A DNA stretch of 64,000 nucleotides from Pantoea eucalypti (GTDB lineage: Bacteria; Pseudomonadota; Gammaproteobacteria; Enterobacterales; Enterobacteriaceae). Below the pieces are notes generated by a model. The model was given only the letters and a program-made list of their open reading frames with translations. It was not told where the DNA came from and did no database searches. Made by a program: the position numbers and the translations under genes. Of the stretch, positions 1 to 10,911 are shown piece after piece. The stretch covers positions 806,001 through 870,000 of the forward strand of contig NZ_CP045720.1 of NCBI RefSeq assembly GCF_009646115.1. The letters are read 5' to 3'. Position 1 is the stretch's first letter; the number at the start of each line of letters is the position of its first letter.

Positions 1-802
1 GCTGCGCTGTCCTGCACGCGTTACCCAGGCTCACCGAAGCGAACAGCAGGTTGAGGTGACACTGGACAGTGGCGAACAACTCAGCGGCAAGCTGCTGGTG
101 GCCGCCGATGGCACGCGCTCTGCACTGGCCGCCTCGTGCGGCATTCAGTGGCAAAGAGACGACTATCAGCAGCTCGCGGTAATTGCCAATGTCTCCACTG
201 CGCTGCCCCATCAGGGCCGGGCTTTCGAGCGTTTCACCGAGCATGGCCCGCTGGCGCTGCTGCCGATGTCTGGCAACCGTCTCTCGCTGGTCTGGTGTCA
301 TCCGCTTTCGCAGCGCGAACGCATTGAGCAGTGGAGCGAGGCTGAATTCCTGAGTCAGCTGCAGCGTGCCTTTGGCTGGCGACTGGGCAAATTTACTCAC
401 ACGGGTCAGCGAGAATACTACCCGCTGGCGCTGCACCGGGCGATGTCGCCGGTGACGCACCGTGTGGCGGTGGTGGGTAATGCTGCACAGACGCTGCATC
501 CCATTGCCGGGCAGGGTTTCAATCTTGGCCTGCGCGATGTGATGTCGCTGGCTGAAACGCTGGCAGCCGCCCATCGTCATCAGCAGGATGCCGGCAGCTA
601 TGCCGTGCTGCATCATTATCAGCAGCGTCGTCAGCCCGATCGCGCCGCCACTATCGGCATCACCGACGGACTGGTGCGCGTTTTTGCAAACCAGTATGGT
701 CCACTGGTGGCAGGACGTAACCTGGGCCTGCTGGCAATGGATCATCTGCCGTGGCTACGAAATCAACTGGCTGAGCGTACGCTTGGCTGGGTTAAGCGTT
801 AA
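1..802 (+). CDS. ubiH: 2-octaprenyl-6-methoxyphenyl hydroxylase UbiH (5' end outside window)
   Basis: C-terminal 266 residues of an FAD-dependent aromatic hydroxylase of ubiquinone biosynthesis. The reading frame is open from base 2, so the start lies upstream of the window. Visible are the mid-protein DG motif (LLVAADGTRSAL) and the FAD-ribose motif VAVVGNAAQTLHPIAGQG. It has GN where most family members have GD, which I recall also from E. coli UbiH. The stop is 13 nt before ubiI, so the two paralogous hydroxylases are probably co-transcribed. The neighbour order ubiH-ubiI-gcvTHP is the E. coli order and supports UbiH rather than UbiF. Confidence 0.93.
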   Translation, partial: LRCPARVTQAHRSEQQVEVTLDSGEQLSGKLLVAADGTRSALAASCGIQWQRDDYQQLAVIANVSTALPHQGRAFERFTEHGPLALLPMSGNRLSLVWCHPLSQRERIEQWSEAEFLSQLQRAFGWRLGKFTHTGQREYYPLALHRAMSPVTHRVAVVGNAAQTLHPIAGQGFNLGLRDVMSLAETLAAAHRHQQDAGSYAVLHHYQQRRQPDRAATIGITDGLVRVFANQYGPLVAGRNLGLLAMDHLPWLRNQLAERTLGWVKR

Positions 803-815
803 TAAAGAGGCTCAG

Positions 816-2018
816 ATGCAAACTTTTGATGTGGTGATCGCCGGTGGCGGTATGGTGGGGCTGGCGGTGGCCTGCGGCTTGCAGGGCAGCGGACTGCGCA
901 TCGCCGTGCTGGAAAAATCGCCGGAGCCACCGCTGGCGCTGAGTGCGTCACCGTCGATTCGCGTGTCGGCGATAAACGCCGCCAGCGAACGGCTGCTGCA
1001 GAAGCTGGATGTCTGGTCGACCATTCTTTCGCTGCGCTGCCGCGCATATCACGGCATGGAAGTGTGGGATAAGGACAGCTTCGGCTCCATCGCTTTTGAT
1101 GATGAGCAGCAGGGCTTGTCACATCTGGGCCATATCGTCGAAAACCCGGTGATTCATACTGCGCTCTGGCAACGTGCCAGCGCCTGCAGCGACGTGACGA
1201 TAATGGCACCTTCGCAGTTACAGCAGGTGGCATTTGGTGACAACGAAGCCTTTGTTACGCTGCAGGATGGCAGTATGTTAAGCGCGCGATTACTGATTGC
1301 CGCTGACGGTGCTAACTCCTGGCTGCGCAACAAAGCCGATATTCCGCTGACTTTCTGGGATTACGATCACCGTGCGTTAGTGGCTAACGTCCGCACTGAG
1401 AAGCCGCACGACGCGGTGGCCCGCCAGGTGTTCCACGGCGACGGTATTCTGGCTTTCCTGCCGATGCAGGATCCGCATCTGAGCTCCATCGTCTGGTCGC
1501 TCTCGCCACAGGAAGCGAGCCGTCTGGAAACCATGCCGGAAGCGCTGTTCAATCAGCAGCTCTCAGTGGCGTTTGATATGCGCCTCGGCCTGTGTCAGCT
1601 GGAAAGCGAGCGCAAATCGTTCCCGCTGGTAGCGCGCTATGCCCGCAACTTTGCGGCACACCGTCTGGCGCTGGTGGGCGATGCGGCTCACACCATTCAT
1701 CCGCTGGCGGGGCAGGGCGTAAACCTTGGCTTTATGGATGCCGCCGAGTTGATTGGCGAGATTCGCCGTCTGCATCAGCAGGGCAAAGATATTGGTCAGC
1801 ACCTCTATCTGCGTCGCTACGAGCGCAGCCGTAAACACAGCGCCGCAATGATGCTGGCAGGCATGCAGGGCTTCCGGGAGATGTTCGCCGGCAATAATCC
1901 GGCGAAAAAACTGCTGCGTGACGTCGGTCTGAAGCTGGCTGATCGCCTGCCAGGGGTAAAACCTATGATGCTGAAGCAGGCGATGGGCCTGAATGATTTA
2001 CCCGCCTGGTTACGCTAA
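816..2018 (+). CDS. ubiI: 2-octaprenylphenol hydroxylase UbiI (VisC)
   Basis: 400-residue FAD-dependent monooxygenase performing the C5 ring hydroxylation in aerobic ubiquinone synthesis. The N-terminal dinucleotide-binding motif VVIAGGGMVGLAVACGL is followed by the DG motif LLIAADGANSW and the GD motif ALVGDAAHTIHPLAGQG. ATG 816 is chosen because an AGAGG ribosome site lies 6 nt upstream and the protein then begins directly at the FAD-binding strand. The frame stays open upstream to 588, but that stretch overlaps ubiH and has no homology. Second gene of the ubiH-ubiI pair; a terminator follows 17 nt after the stop. Confidence 0.95.
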   Translation: MQTFDVVIAGGGMVGLAVACGLQGSGLRIAVLEKSPEPPLALSASPSIRVSAINAASERLLQKLDVWSTILSLRCRAYHGMEVWDKDSFGSIAFDDEQQGLSHLGHIVENPVIHTALWQRASACSDVTIMAPSQLQQVAFGDNEAFVTLQDGSMLSARLLIAADGANSWLRNKADIPLTFWDYDHRALVANVRTEKPHDAVARQVFHGDGILAFLPMQDPHLSSIVWSLSPQEASRLETMPEALFNQQLSVAFDMRLGLCQLESERKSFPLVARYARNFAAHRLALVGDAAHTIHPLAGQGVNLGFMDAAELIGEIRRLHQQGKDIGQHLYLRRYERSRKHSAAMMLAGMQGFREMFAGNNPAKKLLRDVGLKLADRLPGVKPMMLKQAMGLNDLPAWLR

Positions 2019-2034
2019 ATTCTCGCCTTTTGAT

Positions 2035-2059
2035 AAGCCAGCGTCTGCTGGCTTTTTTT
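2035..2059 (+). terminator. Rho-independent terminator after ubiI
   Basis: Perfect 8-bp stem AAGCCAGC (2035-2042) / GCTGGCTT (2047-2054) with a GTCT loop, running into seven T (2053-2059). It ends the ubiH-ubiI transcript. Confidence 0.9.
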
Positions 2060-2450
2060 ATGTCTGAATCCCTCTGCACCACCAAAAGGCAATGCTGCAC
2101 CAGTCCGGGTCTTCGTTTGATTTATTCTAATTTTGCTAGCAATTTCGCATTACTTTTTCTCATTCATCTCTTCGCGGTCAGCGGGATTTTTTTAACATCC
2201 TGAACGCCTTGCCGCATAAATTTGCTGTGTATATTTAAAGTCCCTGCATTTATTGCGCGATTAATCACAAAATTGCAGTTTTTTATCCTGTCACAGGCTG
2301 TTTCTGGTTAGGCTGTGCATCTGCGTTCGACCCCGGTTTGCTTATGGTTAATCGTCAGATTCGGTGGTAACGTCAGTCGTAAGAGAACGTTTGCGTCGGC
2401 ACTCAATTCCGGCGCAATTTTGCCCTCACTCGCTTCTGCACAGGATGGTT
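2060..2450 (+). promoter_or_regulatory. gcvTHP control region and leader
   Basis: 391 bp without a gene between the ubiI terminator and gcvT. The part from about 2115 to 2290 is clearly AT-rich compared with its surroundings. In E. coli the gcvTHP promoter is controlled from a long upstream region by GcvA, GcvR, Lrp and PurR; gcvA lies at 59370 in this window. I cannot place the promoter hexamers with confidence and see no tandem glycine-riboswitch structure. The last bases give an AGGA ribosome site (2442-2445) for gcvT. Confidence 0.5.
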
Positions 2451-3548
2451 ATGACTCAGCAAACACCTCTGTTTGAACAGCATCAGGCCTGCGGTGCCCG
2501 CATGGTGGATTTTCATGGCTGGATGATGCCATTGCACTATGGCTCCCAGATGGATGAACATCATGTGGTGCGCACTGACGCCGGGATGTTTGATGTCTCT
2601 CACATGACCATCGTCGACCTGACAGGACCGCGTACCCGCGAATTCCTGCGCTATCTGCTGGCGAATGATGTGGCAAAACTGACGCAGCCAGGCAAAGCGC
2701 TTTACACCGGGATGCTGAATGCGTCGGGTGGCGTCATTGACGATTTGATTGTTTACTTTATGAGCGAATCGTTCTTCCGGCTGGTGGTGAACTCCGCAAC
2801 CCGTGAAAACGATCTCGCCTGGATCACACAACATGCGCAGGGTTATGGCATTACGCTGACGGAACGCGATGACCTGGCGCTGATTGCTGTGCAGGGTCCG
2901 CAGGCGCAGCAGAAAGCGCAGACGCTGTTCAGCGAGGAGCAGCGTCAGGCTGTGGCTGGCATGAAGCCGTTTTTTGGTGTGCAGTCAGGTGACCTGTTTA
3001 TCGCGACCACTGGTTACACCGGCGAAGCAGGATATGAAATTGCGATGCCCGCCGGTGAGGCAGCCGATTTCTGGCAGCGCCTGCTGGCAGCTGGCGTAAA
3101 ACCTGCCGGACTGGGCGCACGCGACACACTGCGCCTGGAAGCCGGAATGAATCTTTATGGTCAGGAGATGGACGAAGGCGTTTCACCGCTGGCCGCCAAC
3201 ATGGGCTGGACGGTGTGCTGGGAACCTTCTGACCGCGATTTCATAGGCCGGGAAGCGCTGGAACTGCAGCGTGAACGCGGCACAGAAAAGCTGGTGGGGC
3301 TGATCCTCACAGAAAAAGGGGTGCTGCGTAACGGCCAGCCGGTGCGTTTCACCGATGACCAGGGGCAGCCACAGGAGGGGATCATCACCAGTGGTTCTTT
3401 CTCACCGACGCTGGGTTGCAGCATCGCCCTGGCGCGCGTACCGGCCTCGGTCGGCAGCACCGCCATCGTTGAGATCCGTAACCGCCAGATGCCCGTCCAG
3501 GTTACCCGTCCCGTTTTTGTCCGCGCCGGTAAACCGGTCGCTCAGTAA
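2451..3548 (+). CDS. gcvT: Glycine cleavage system T protein (aminomethyltransferase)
   Basis: 365 residues (E. coli 364). It transfers the methylene group of the aminomethyl-lipoyl H protein to tetrahydrofolate, releasing ammonia. Family-typical stretches include [29 protein letters not shown] near the N-terminus, and YTGEAGYE and [15 protein letters not shown] in the folate-binding half. ATG 2451 is chosen because AGGA lies 5 nt upstream; an in-frame ATG at 2445 overlaps that site, and the open frame back to 2364 has no homology. First gene of gcvT-gcvH-gcvP. Confidence 0.96.
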   Translation: MTQQTPLFEQHQACGARMVDFHGWMMPLHYGSQMDEHHVVRTDAGMFDVSHMTIVDLTGPRTREFLRYLLANDVAKLTQPGKALYTGMLNASGGVIDDLIVYFMSESFFRLVVNSATRENDLAWITQHAQGYGITLTERDDLALIAVQGPQAQQKAQTLFSEEQRQAVAGMKPFFGVQSGDLFIATTGYTGEAGYEIAMPAGEAADFWQRLLAAGVKPAGLGARDTLRLEAGMNLYGQEMDEGVSPLAANMGWTVCWEPSDRDFIGREALELQRERGTEKLVGLILTEKGVLRNGQPVRFTDDQGQPQEGIITSGSFSPTLGCSIALARVPASVGSTAIVEIRNRQMPVQVTRPVFVRAGKPVAQ

Positions 3549-3571
3549 ATTTTATTCAGGAGAAATGGCCA

Positions 3572-3958
3572 ATGAGCAATGTGCCGAATACGTTGAAGTA
3601 CCGCGACAGCCATGAATGGGTGCGCAAAGAAGCCGATGGCAGCTACACCGTGGGTATTACTGAACATGCGCAGGAGTTACTGGGCGACATGGTATTTGTC
3701 GATCTGCCTGAAGTGGGCGCGACGTTTGCCGCCGGTGAAGAGTGCGCGGTGGCAGAGTCCGTTAAAGCGGCGTCAGATATCTATGCGCCAATTAGCGGTG
3801 AGATTGTGGCGGTCAACGATGCCCTGACTGACTCACCGGAGCAGGTCAACAGCGAGCCTTATGACGGCGGCTGGTTATTTAAAATCAAAGCCAGTGACGC
3901 GTCTGAAATCGACACGCTGCTGGATGCGGATGCTTATAAAGCCTCCATCGACGAGTAA
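3572..3958 (+). CDS. gcvH: Glycine cleavage system H protein (lipoyl carrier)
   Basis: 128 residues. H shuttles the aminomethyl group from P to T and hydride to the L protein on a lipoyl arm. The lipoylated lysine is K65 in [13 protein letters not shown], within a single biotinyl/lipoyl beta-barrel domain. ATG 3572 has AGGAG 9 nt upstream (3558-3562). It lies 23 nt after gcvT and 80 nt before gcvP; that second gap contains a strong hairpin. The lipoamide dehydrogenase (L) subunit is not in this window. Confidence 0.97.
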   Translation: MSNVPNTLKYRDSHEWVRKEADGSYTVGITEHAQELLGDMVFVDLPEVGATFAAGEECAVAESVKAASDIYAPISGEIVAVNDALTDSPEQVNSEPYDGGWLFKIKASDASEIDTLLDADAYKASIDE

Positions 3959-3965
3959 TCGTCAG

Positions 3966-3986
3966 GCGGCCTCAGACAGAGGCCGC
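3966..3986 (+). other. Intercistronic hairpin between gcvH and gcvP
   Basis: Perfect 8-bp stem GCGGCCTC (3966-3973) / GAGGCCGC (3979-3986) with loop AGACA. No T-run follows, so it is probably not a full terminator. It may protect the gcvTH mRNA 3' end or reduce readthrough, giving more T and H than the large P subunit. Confidence 0.6.
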
Positions 3987-4038
3987 AGATTTCTGTTTGC
4001 TCTCCGGTTCCCCCAGCCCGATTCAGGATTTACTGCTA

Positions 4039-6912
4039 ATGACTCAGACTCTCAGCCAGCTTGAACACAACGGTGCATTCATTGAGCGCCATATCGGTCC
4101 TTCACCTGAGCAGCAGGCGCAGATGCTTGACGCGATTGGTGCCCGTTCGCTGGACGCGTTAATCAGCACGATTGTGCCGGCAGACATTCAGCTGCCGGGT
4201 CCACCCGCCGTTGGCGAAGCCGCGACTGAACAGCAGGCGCTGGCCGAACTGAAAGCCATTGCCAGTCAGAATCTGCGTTACAAATCCTGGATTGGTATGG
4301 GATACAGCGCGGTCATCACTCCGCCGGTTATCCTGCGTAATATGCTGGAAAATCCGGGCTGGTACACTGCCTATACCCCGTATCAGCCTGAAGTCTCGCA
4401 GGGCCGCCTGGAAGCACTGCTGAACTTCCAGCAGCTGACGCTGGATCTTACCGGCATGGATATTGCGTCCGCCTCTTTGCTGGATGAAGCCACGGCTGCA
4501 GCCGAAGCGATGGCGATGGCAAAACGCGTCAGCAAGCTCAAAAACGCCAATAAATTCTTCATTGCCGACGATATTCATCCGCAGACGCTGGATGTGGTCC
4601 GGACTCGTGCAGAGACGTTCGGTTTTGAACTGATCATCGACAGCGCCGACAAGGCAGCGGATCACGACGACCTGTTTGGTGTGCTGCTGCAACAGGTGGG
4701 AACGACGGGCAACGCGCACGATTACAGCGCGCTGATTGCCGGGCTGAAAGCACGCAAAGTCGTGGTAAGCGTGGCGGCAGACTTTATGTCGCTGGTGTTA
4801 CTGGAAGCGCCAGGCAGGCAGGGCGCAGATATTGTCTTTGGTTCCGCTCAGCGCTTCGGCGTGCCGATGGGTTACGGCGGTCCGCACGCTGCCTTCTTCG
4901 CCAGCCGCGACGAGCATAAACGCTCTATGCCAGGCCGCATCATCGGTGTGTCACGTGATGCCGCAGGTAACACAGCACTGCGCATGGCGATGCAGACCCG
5001 TGAACAACATATCCGTCGTGAAAAGGCTAATTCCAACATCTGTACGTCGCAGGTACTGCTGGCAAACATTGCGGGTCTCTATGCAGTTTTCCACGGCCCG
5101 GCTGGTCTGAAACGTATTGCCTCACGCATTCACCGCTTCACCAGCATCCTGGCAGCCGGACTGCAGCAGGGCGGCCTGAAACTGCGCCATCAGCACTGGT
5201 TCGATACGCTGACGGTGGAAGTGGCGGATAAAGCCGCTGTGCTGAACCGCGCTTTGAGCTTTGGCGTTAACCTGCGCAGCGACATCCATAATGCCGTTGG
5301 CATCACGCTGGATGAAACCACCTGCCGCGAAGATATTCTGGCGCTGTTTGCTATTCTGCTGGGTGATGAACATGGCCAGGATCTGGAAAAACTCGACAGC
5401 GAAGTCGCCAGTGAAAGCCACGCGATTCCTGCGGGCCTGCAGCGTCACAGCGAGATCCTGACCCATCCGGTGTTCAACCGTCATCACAGCGAAACCGAGA
5501 TGATGCGCTATATGCACAGCCTGGAGAAAAAGGATCTGGCGCTGAATCAGGCGATGATCCCGCTCGGATCCTGCACCATGAAGCTCAACGCTGCCGCTGA
5601 GATGATCCCGATCACCTGGCCGGAGTTTGCTGAGCTGCATCCATTCTGCCCGGCTGAACAGGCTACCGGCTATCTGCAGATGATCGGCCAGTTGTCGCAG
5701 TGGCTGGTGCAGCTCACCGGCTATGATGCACTCTGCATGCAGCCTAACTCTGGCGCGCAGGGGGAATATGCCGGGCTGCTGGCGATCCGCCGCTATCACG
5801 AAAGTCGCGGCGAGGGCGATCGTCATCTCTGTCTGATCCCGAGTTCGGCACACGGTACGAACCCGGCCTCAGCCCAGATGGCGGGTATGGATGTGGTCGT
5901 GGTCGCGTGCGACAAACAGGGCAACATCGACCTTGGCGACCTGCGTGAAAAGGCGGCGCAGGCGGGCGACAAACTTTCCTGCATCATGGTGACTTATCCC
6001 TCCACACACGGTGTCTATGAAGAGACCATCCGTGAAGTGTGCCAGATCGTGCATCAGTATGGCGGTCAGGTGTATCTGGATGGCGCGAACATGAATGCGC
6101 AGGTCGGCATCACCACGCCAGGCTACATCGGCGCAGATGTCTCGCACCTCAATCTGCACAAAACCTTCTGCATTCCGCACGGCGGCGGCGGTCCGGGTAT
6201 GGGACCGATTGGCGTGAAAGCGCACCTGGCTCCGTTTGTTCCGGGACACAGCGTGGTGCAGATCGACGGTGTGCTGACGCAGCAGGGCGCGGTCTCCGCA
6301 GCGCCGTTTGGTAGCGCCTCTATTCTGCCGATCAGCTGGATGTACATTCGCATGATGGGAGCCGAAGGGCTGAAACAGGCCAGTTCGGTCGCGATTCTGA
6401 ATGCTAACTATATTGCCAGCCGCCTGCAGTCTGCTTATCCGGTGCTCTATACCGGCCGCGATGGCCGTGTGGCGCACGAATGTATTCTCGACATCCGTCC
6501 GCTGAAAGAGCAGACCGGCATCAGTGAGCTGGATATTGCTAAGCGCCTGATCGATTATGGATTCCACGCGCCGACCATGTCCTTCCCCGTGGCGGGCACG
6601 CTGATGGTGGAGCCGACCGAGTCAGAGAGTAAAATCGAACTGGATCGCTTTATTGACGCAATGCTGGCGATCCGTATGGAAATTGACCGGGTGGCGGCAG
6701 GGGAATGGCCGCTGGACGATAACCCACTGGTTAATGCGCCGCATACCCAGCTGGAAATCGTCAGTGAGTGGTCACATCCTTACAGCCGTGAACTGGCGGT
6801 CTTCCCGGCAGGCAGCCATAACAAATACTGGCCGACCGTAAAACGTCTGGATGATGTGTTTGGCGACCGCAATCTGTTCTGCTCCTGCGTGCCGATGAGC
6901 GATTATCAGTAA
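4039..6912 (+). CDS. gcvP: Glycine dehydrogenase (decarboxylating), P protein
   Basis: 957 residues, the E. coli length. A PLP enzyme that decarboxylates glycine and loads the aminomethyl group on lipoyl-GcvH. It is a fused alpha-beta type P protein with two pseudo-repeats. The PLP lysine is at about residue 708 in [22 protein letters not shown] 4039 (MTQTLSQLE) is chosen because it matches the family N-terminus and has AGGA at 4025-4028. An in-frame upstream start at 3997 would add 14 residues without homology. Last gene of the operon; a terminator follows. Confidence 0.97.
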   Translation: MTQTLSQLEHNGAFIERHIGPSPEQQAQMLDAIGARSLDALISTIVPADIQLPGPPAVGEAATEQQALAELKAIASQNLRYKSWIGMGYSAVITPPVILRNMLENPGWYTAYTPYQPEVSQGRLEALLNFQQLTLDLTGMDIASASLLDEATAAAEAMAMAKRVSKLKNANKFFIADDIHPQTLDVVRTRAETFGFELIIDSADKAADHDDLFGVLLQQVGTTGNAHDYSALIAGLKARKVVVSVAADFMSLVLLEAPGRQGADIVFGSAQRFGVPMGYGGPHAAFFASRDEHKRSMPGRIIGVSRDAAGNTALRMAMQTREQHIRREKANSNICTSQVLLANIAGLYAVFHGPAGLKRIASRIHRFTSILAAGLQQGGLKLRHQHWFDTLTVEVADKAAVLNRALSFGVNLRSDIHNAVGITLDETTCREDILALFAILLGDEHGQDLEKLDSEVASESHAIPAGLQRHSEILTHPVFNRHHSETEMMRYMHSLEKKDLALNQAMIPLGSCTMKLNAAAEMIPITWPEFAELHPFCPAEQATGYLQMIGQLSQWLVQLTGYDALCMQPNSGAQGEYAGLLAIRRYHESRGEGDRHLCLIPSSAHGTNPASAQMAGMDVVVVACDKQGNIDLGDLREKAAQAGDKLSCIMVTYPSTHGVYEETIREVCQIVHQYGGQVYLDGANMNAQVGITTPGYIGADVSHLNLHKTFCIPHGGGGPGMGPIGVKAHLAPFVPGHSVVQIDGVLTQQGAVSAAPFGSASILPISWMYIRMMGAEGLKQASSVAILNANYIASRLQSAYPVLYTGRDGRVAHECILDIRPLKEQTGISELDIAKRLIDYGFHAPTMSFPVAGTLMVEPTESESKIELDRFIDAMLAIRMEIDRVAAGEWPLDDNPLVNAPHTQLEIVSEWSHPYSRELAVFPAGSHNKYWPTVKRLDDVFGDRNLFCSCVPMSDYQ

Positions 6913-6941
6913 TCTCCCTACGGGCAAGCGTTAATCATCAG

Positions 6942-6962
6942 GGGCCGATTCGTCGGCCCTTT
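6942..6962 (+). terminator. Terminator after gcvTHP
   Basis: Stem GGGCCGA (6942-6948) / TCGGCCC (6953-6959) closed by a TTCG tetraloop, then TTT. The T-run is short, so some readthrough into the SDR gene 17 nt downstream is possible. Confidence 0.7.
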
Positions 6963-6978
6963 GTTATGGAGAATCAGC

Positions 6979-7722
6979 ATGAAACTGGCACTGGTTACGG
7001 GTGGCAGCCGCGGTATCGGGCGGGCCACGTCACTGTTACTGGCAGCCCGGGGTTATCGGGTTGCAGTGAACTATCGTCAGCGCGAGGCCGAAGCGCAACA
7101 GCTGGTGGCACAGATCCAGCAGCAGGGCGGTGAAGCCTTTGCGGTTCAGGCGGATATCAGTGATGAAGCGCAGGTGATGGCGATGTTTGCGCAGCTCGAC
7201 AAGCACTCTATGCCGCTGGCGTTGCTGGTGAACAACGCCGGGATTCTGTTTCAGCAATGCCGCACCGAACAGCTTGAGGCGGCGCGACTGCAAAAGGTCT
7301 TTGCGACCAACGTCATCGGATCCTTTCTCTGCTGTCGTGAGGCGGTTAAGCGGATGGGCACGCATCACGGCGGTCAGGGCGGCGCGATTGTAAACGTCTC
7401 GTCGGCCGCATCGCGTACCGGTGCGCCTGGCGAATATGTAGATTACGCCGCCTCAAAAGGGGCGATGGATACGCTGACCAAAGGATTGTCGCTGGAAGTG
7501 GCGCAGCAGGGGATTCGGGTCAATGGCGTACGTCCGGGATTTATCTATACAGAGATGCATGCCGATGGTGGAGAGCCGGGCAGGGTAGACAGACTTGCCA
7601 GCGCGATTCCGATGGGGCGCGGCGGTGAGGCAGAAGAGGTAGCGGAAGCGATTGTCTGGCTGGCCAGCGATGCGGCCTCATACGTCACCGGCAGCATCAT
7701 TGACGCTGCCGGTGGTCGTTAA
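6979..7722 (+). CDS. ygfF: SDR-family NAD(P)-dependent oxidoreductase (YgfF-like)
   Basis: 247-residue short-chain dehydrogenase/reductase; substrate unknown. It shows the cofactor motif TGGSRGIG (residues 8-15), NNAG, a catalytic serine in VNVSSAASR and the YxxxK motif YAASK, followed by the usual PG stretch. ATG 6979 has GGAG 8 nt upstream. Position between gcvP and bglA is that of E. coli ygfF, the basis for the symbol. The conserved placement next to glycine cleavage genes does not by itself give a function. Confidence 0.88.
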   Translation: MKLALVTGGSRGIGRATSLLLAARGYRVAVNYRQREAEAQQLVAQIQQQGGEAFAVQADISDEAQVMAMFAQLDKHSMPLALLVNNAGILFQQCRTEQLEAARLQKVFATNVIGSFLCCREAVKRMGTHHGGQGGAIVNVSSAASRTGAPGEYVDYAASKGAMDTLTKGLSLEVAQQGIRVNGVRPGFIYTEMHADGGEPGRVDRLASAIPMGRGGEAEEVAEAIVWLASDAASYVTGSIIDAAGGR

Positions 7723-7752
7723 CTCACTTCGTAGCTTATGCGGCTTCAGGAA

Positions 7753-9195
<1,443 letters not shown>

Positions 9196-9226
9196 TTACT
9201 CCATTACGGATATTGAAATTGAGCTG

Positions 9227-9254
9227 AGTGTAGCAAGGCAATATTGAAAGTCAC
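9227..9254 (-). promoter_or_regulatory. Candidate sigma-70 promoter of bglA
   Basis: On the minus strand GTGACT (9254-9249), a 16-bp spacer and TACACT (9232-9227), each 4 of 6 to consensus, about 35 bp before the bglA start. It would allow bglA expression separate from the upstream regulator gene. Low confidence. Confidence 0.35.
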
Positions 9255-9307
9255 GATATAACAGCGCGCCTGGAATTACGTTTGTTACATCCAAAAAACA
9301 CGCTGTT

Positions 9308-10027
9308 TTATTTCCCCAGCTGGCGGCCTATTGCTTCAATAATATAGGTCACCGGCACCTGAGTGGTAATGTCAGAATTGTCGGCCATGCGAATAATCGG
9401 CACGTGATAGCAGAGGTTAAAATCACCAATCTTCGCCAGAGAGCAGCTTTCCGTATTCGTTATCGCAATGATTTTGCACTTCTTCAGGCTGAACTGACTG
9501 GCAATGCGCAGGATCTCTTCCGTTTCGCCGGAGACCGATAAAATAATGGCGACGGCATTTTCATACAGGTCAGTGCTGACCGGATAGTAGGGGTCGTCAA
9601 TGGCGTGACTGAATTTACCGAGGTTAGAGAAAAACCGCGCGCCATATTTTGCCAGACTGCCGGAGGTGCCGACGCCAATAAAGAAAACCCGATCCGCCTG
9701 ATTAATTTTCTGCGCAGCCTGCGTGATGAGCTGTTCAAACTCCGGGTTATTAATACTCTTGAAAAAACTCAGCATTTCACTGACGCCCGCCGTGTTGAGC
9801 AGCGGTGCACGCTGTTGTTCGCTTAAGCGCAGGCGGATGCGGAACTCTGACCAGCCTTCACAATCCATCTTGCGGCAGAAGCGCAGCACGGTGGTGGTGG
9901 AGACGGCAGCCTGCTCAGCCAGCTCGCGAATCGTCATATAGCTGACGCCCTCGCGGTGCTTAATGATGAATTGATAGACCTGCATTTCCAGATCGTTAAG
10001 GCGGGCGAGATCGCGATGCGAAAACAT
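9308..10027 (-). CDS. RpiR/MurR-family transcriptional regulator (HTH-SIS)
   Basis: 239 residues from ATG 10027. The N-terminal RpiR-type helix-turn-helix (TIRELAEQAAVSTTTVLRFCRKM) is followed by a phospho-sugar-binding SIS domain with FFIGVGTSGSLAKYGARF and SVSGETEEI. Such regulators respond to sugar phosphates. Placement upstream of bglA on the same strand suggests control of beta-glucoside use (inference). The frame is open to a GTG at 10123, but that start has no ribosome site and would add 32 residues before the domain. A perfect 12-bp palindrome lies upstream. Confidence 0.82.
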   Translation of the reverse strand: MFSHRDLARLNDLEMQVYQFIIKHREGVSYMTIRELAEQAAVSTTTVLRFCRKMDCEGWSEFRIRLRLSEQQRAPLLNTAGVSEMLSFFKSINNPEFEQLITQAAQKINQADRVFFIGVGTSGSLAKYGARFFSNLGKFSHAIDDPYYPVSTDLYENAVAIILSVSGETEEILRIASQFSLKKCKIIAITNTESCSLAKIGDFNLCYHVPIIRMADNSDITTQVPVTYIIEAIGRQLGK

Positions 10028-10117
10028 GAATGACTCATTGAACAGTTGACCGAAGGTCAGTTTACCAGATTCAGTACGTGGTTTAAGGGATAGTGAATTT
10101 CTGTGAGCATTTTTAGC

Positions 10118-10129
10118 GTACACGTGTAC
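10118..10129. promoter_or_regulatory. Perfect palindrome, possible operator
   Basis: GTACACGTGTAC is a perfect 12-bp inverted repeat, 90 bp upstream of the RpiR-type regulator start and 67 bp upstream of yqfA. It is a candidate operator for the regulator or for another factor acting on this divergent region. No second copy was seen upstream of bglA. Confidence 0.4.
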
Positions 10130-10196
10130 ACTGAAAAAATTATTGGGTAGGCTGGGTAACAGTGACTACTGCTATGGCGCTGTTCAGGAAACTAAT

Positions 10197-10862
10197 ATGA
10201 CCACCACACTCTCTCAAAAACATCGACCCTCTGCGGGCTATTCCATTACCGAGGAGATTGCCAACAGTATCAGTCACGGTCTTGGCTGCCTCTCTGGCAT
10301 CGTCGGGCTGGTGCTGATGCTCCATCAGGCCACTGAGAGGCAGGCTGACACCATCACCTTTATCAGCTACAGCCTCTATGGCGGCAGCATGATTTTGCTG
10401 TTTCTGGCCTCAACGCTCTATCACGCAATCCCGGATGGGCCCGCCAGACCCTGGCTGAAAAAGCTCGATCACTGTGCCATCTATCTGCTGATTGCGGGGA
10501 CCTATACGCCGTTTCTGCTGGTCGGACTGAGGACGCCCCTGGCGTATGGCTTAATGGCGGTGATCTGGGGGCTGGCGCTGGCGGGTATTGTGTTCAAGCT
10601 CACGATTGCACATCGCTTTAAAGCGCTGTCGCTGGTGACCTATCTCTGCATGGGGTGGCTGTCGCTGATTGTGGTTTATCAGCTGGCGATGATCCTGCCG
10701 CCGGGCTGCATCTGGCTGCTGGCCGCAGGCGGAATTATCTATTCGCTTGGGGTGATTTTCTATGTGGCACGCCGCATTCCCTTTAACCACGCCATCTGGC
10801 ATTTGTTTGTGCTGGGCGGCAGTCTCTGCCACTTCTGCGCCATCTATTTTTATGTGCGCTGA
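10197..10862 (+). CDS. yqfA: Hemolysin III family membrane protein (YqfA/TrhA)
   Basis: 221-residue inner-membrane protein of the hemolysin III/PAQR-like family with about seven hydrophobic segments. Family motifs: [12 protein letters not shown] near the N-terminus, [25 protein letters not shown] and the C-terminal [17 protein letters not shown]. The conserved histidines of these motifs are thought to bind metal. E. coli YqfA (TrhA) has been linked to membrane energetics and fatty-acid stress; the name 'hemolysin' is historical. ATG 10197 is preferred to a GTG-type start at 10143, which lacks family homology. Confidence 0.92.
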   Translation: MTTTLSQKHRPSAGYSITEEIANSISHGLGCLSGIVGLVLMLHQATERQADTITFISYSLYGGSMILLFLASTLYHAIPDGPARPWLKKLDHCAIYLLIAGTYTPFLLVGLRTPLAYGLMAVIWGLALAGIVFKLTIAHRFKALSLVTYLCMGWLSLIVVYQLAMILPPGCIWLLAAGGIIYSLGVIFYVARRIPFNHAIWHLFVLGGSLCHFCAIYFYVR

Positions 10863-10872
10863 GTAGATTGCG

Positions 10873-10904
10873 GCATGGCCCTTCCGTTAATGAAAGGGCC
10901 ATGC
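10873..10904. terminator. Bidirectional hairpin between yqfA and ygfZ
   Basis: Perfect 11-bp stem GCATGGCCCTT (10873-10883) / AAGGGCCATGC (10894-10904) between converging genes. T-runs are poor on both sides, so it is a likely 3'-end structure rather than a textbook terminator. Confidence 0.55.
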
Positions 10905-10911
10905 GGTTACA

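Noticed and set aside
2060..2450. Glycine riboswitch before gcvT
   Set aside because: No tandem aptamer-like structure could be traced, and enterobacterial gcv operons use GcvA/GcvR control.
4159..5853. Long minus-strand open frames opposite gcvP (186 and 243 codons)
   Set aside because: Mirror frames of a highly conserved gene in G+C-rich DNA; composition rich in H, R, Q and no start signals.
10028..10123. N-terminal extension of the RpiR-type regulator from GTG 10123
   Set aside because: No ribosome site, overlaps the palindrome, and the added 32 residues precede the normal domain start. Not fully excluded.
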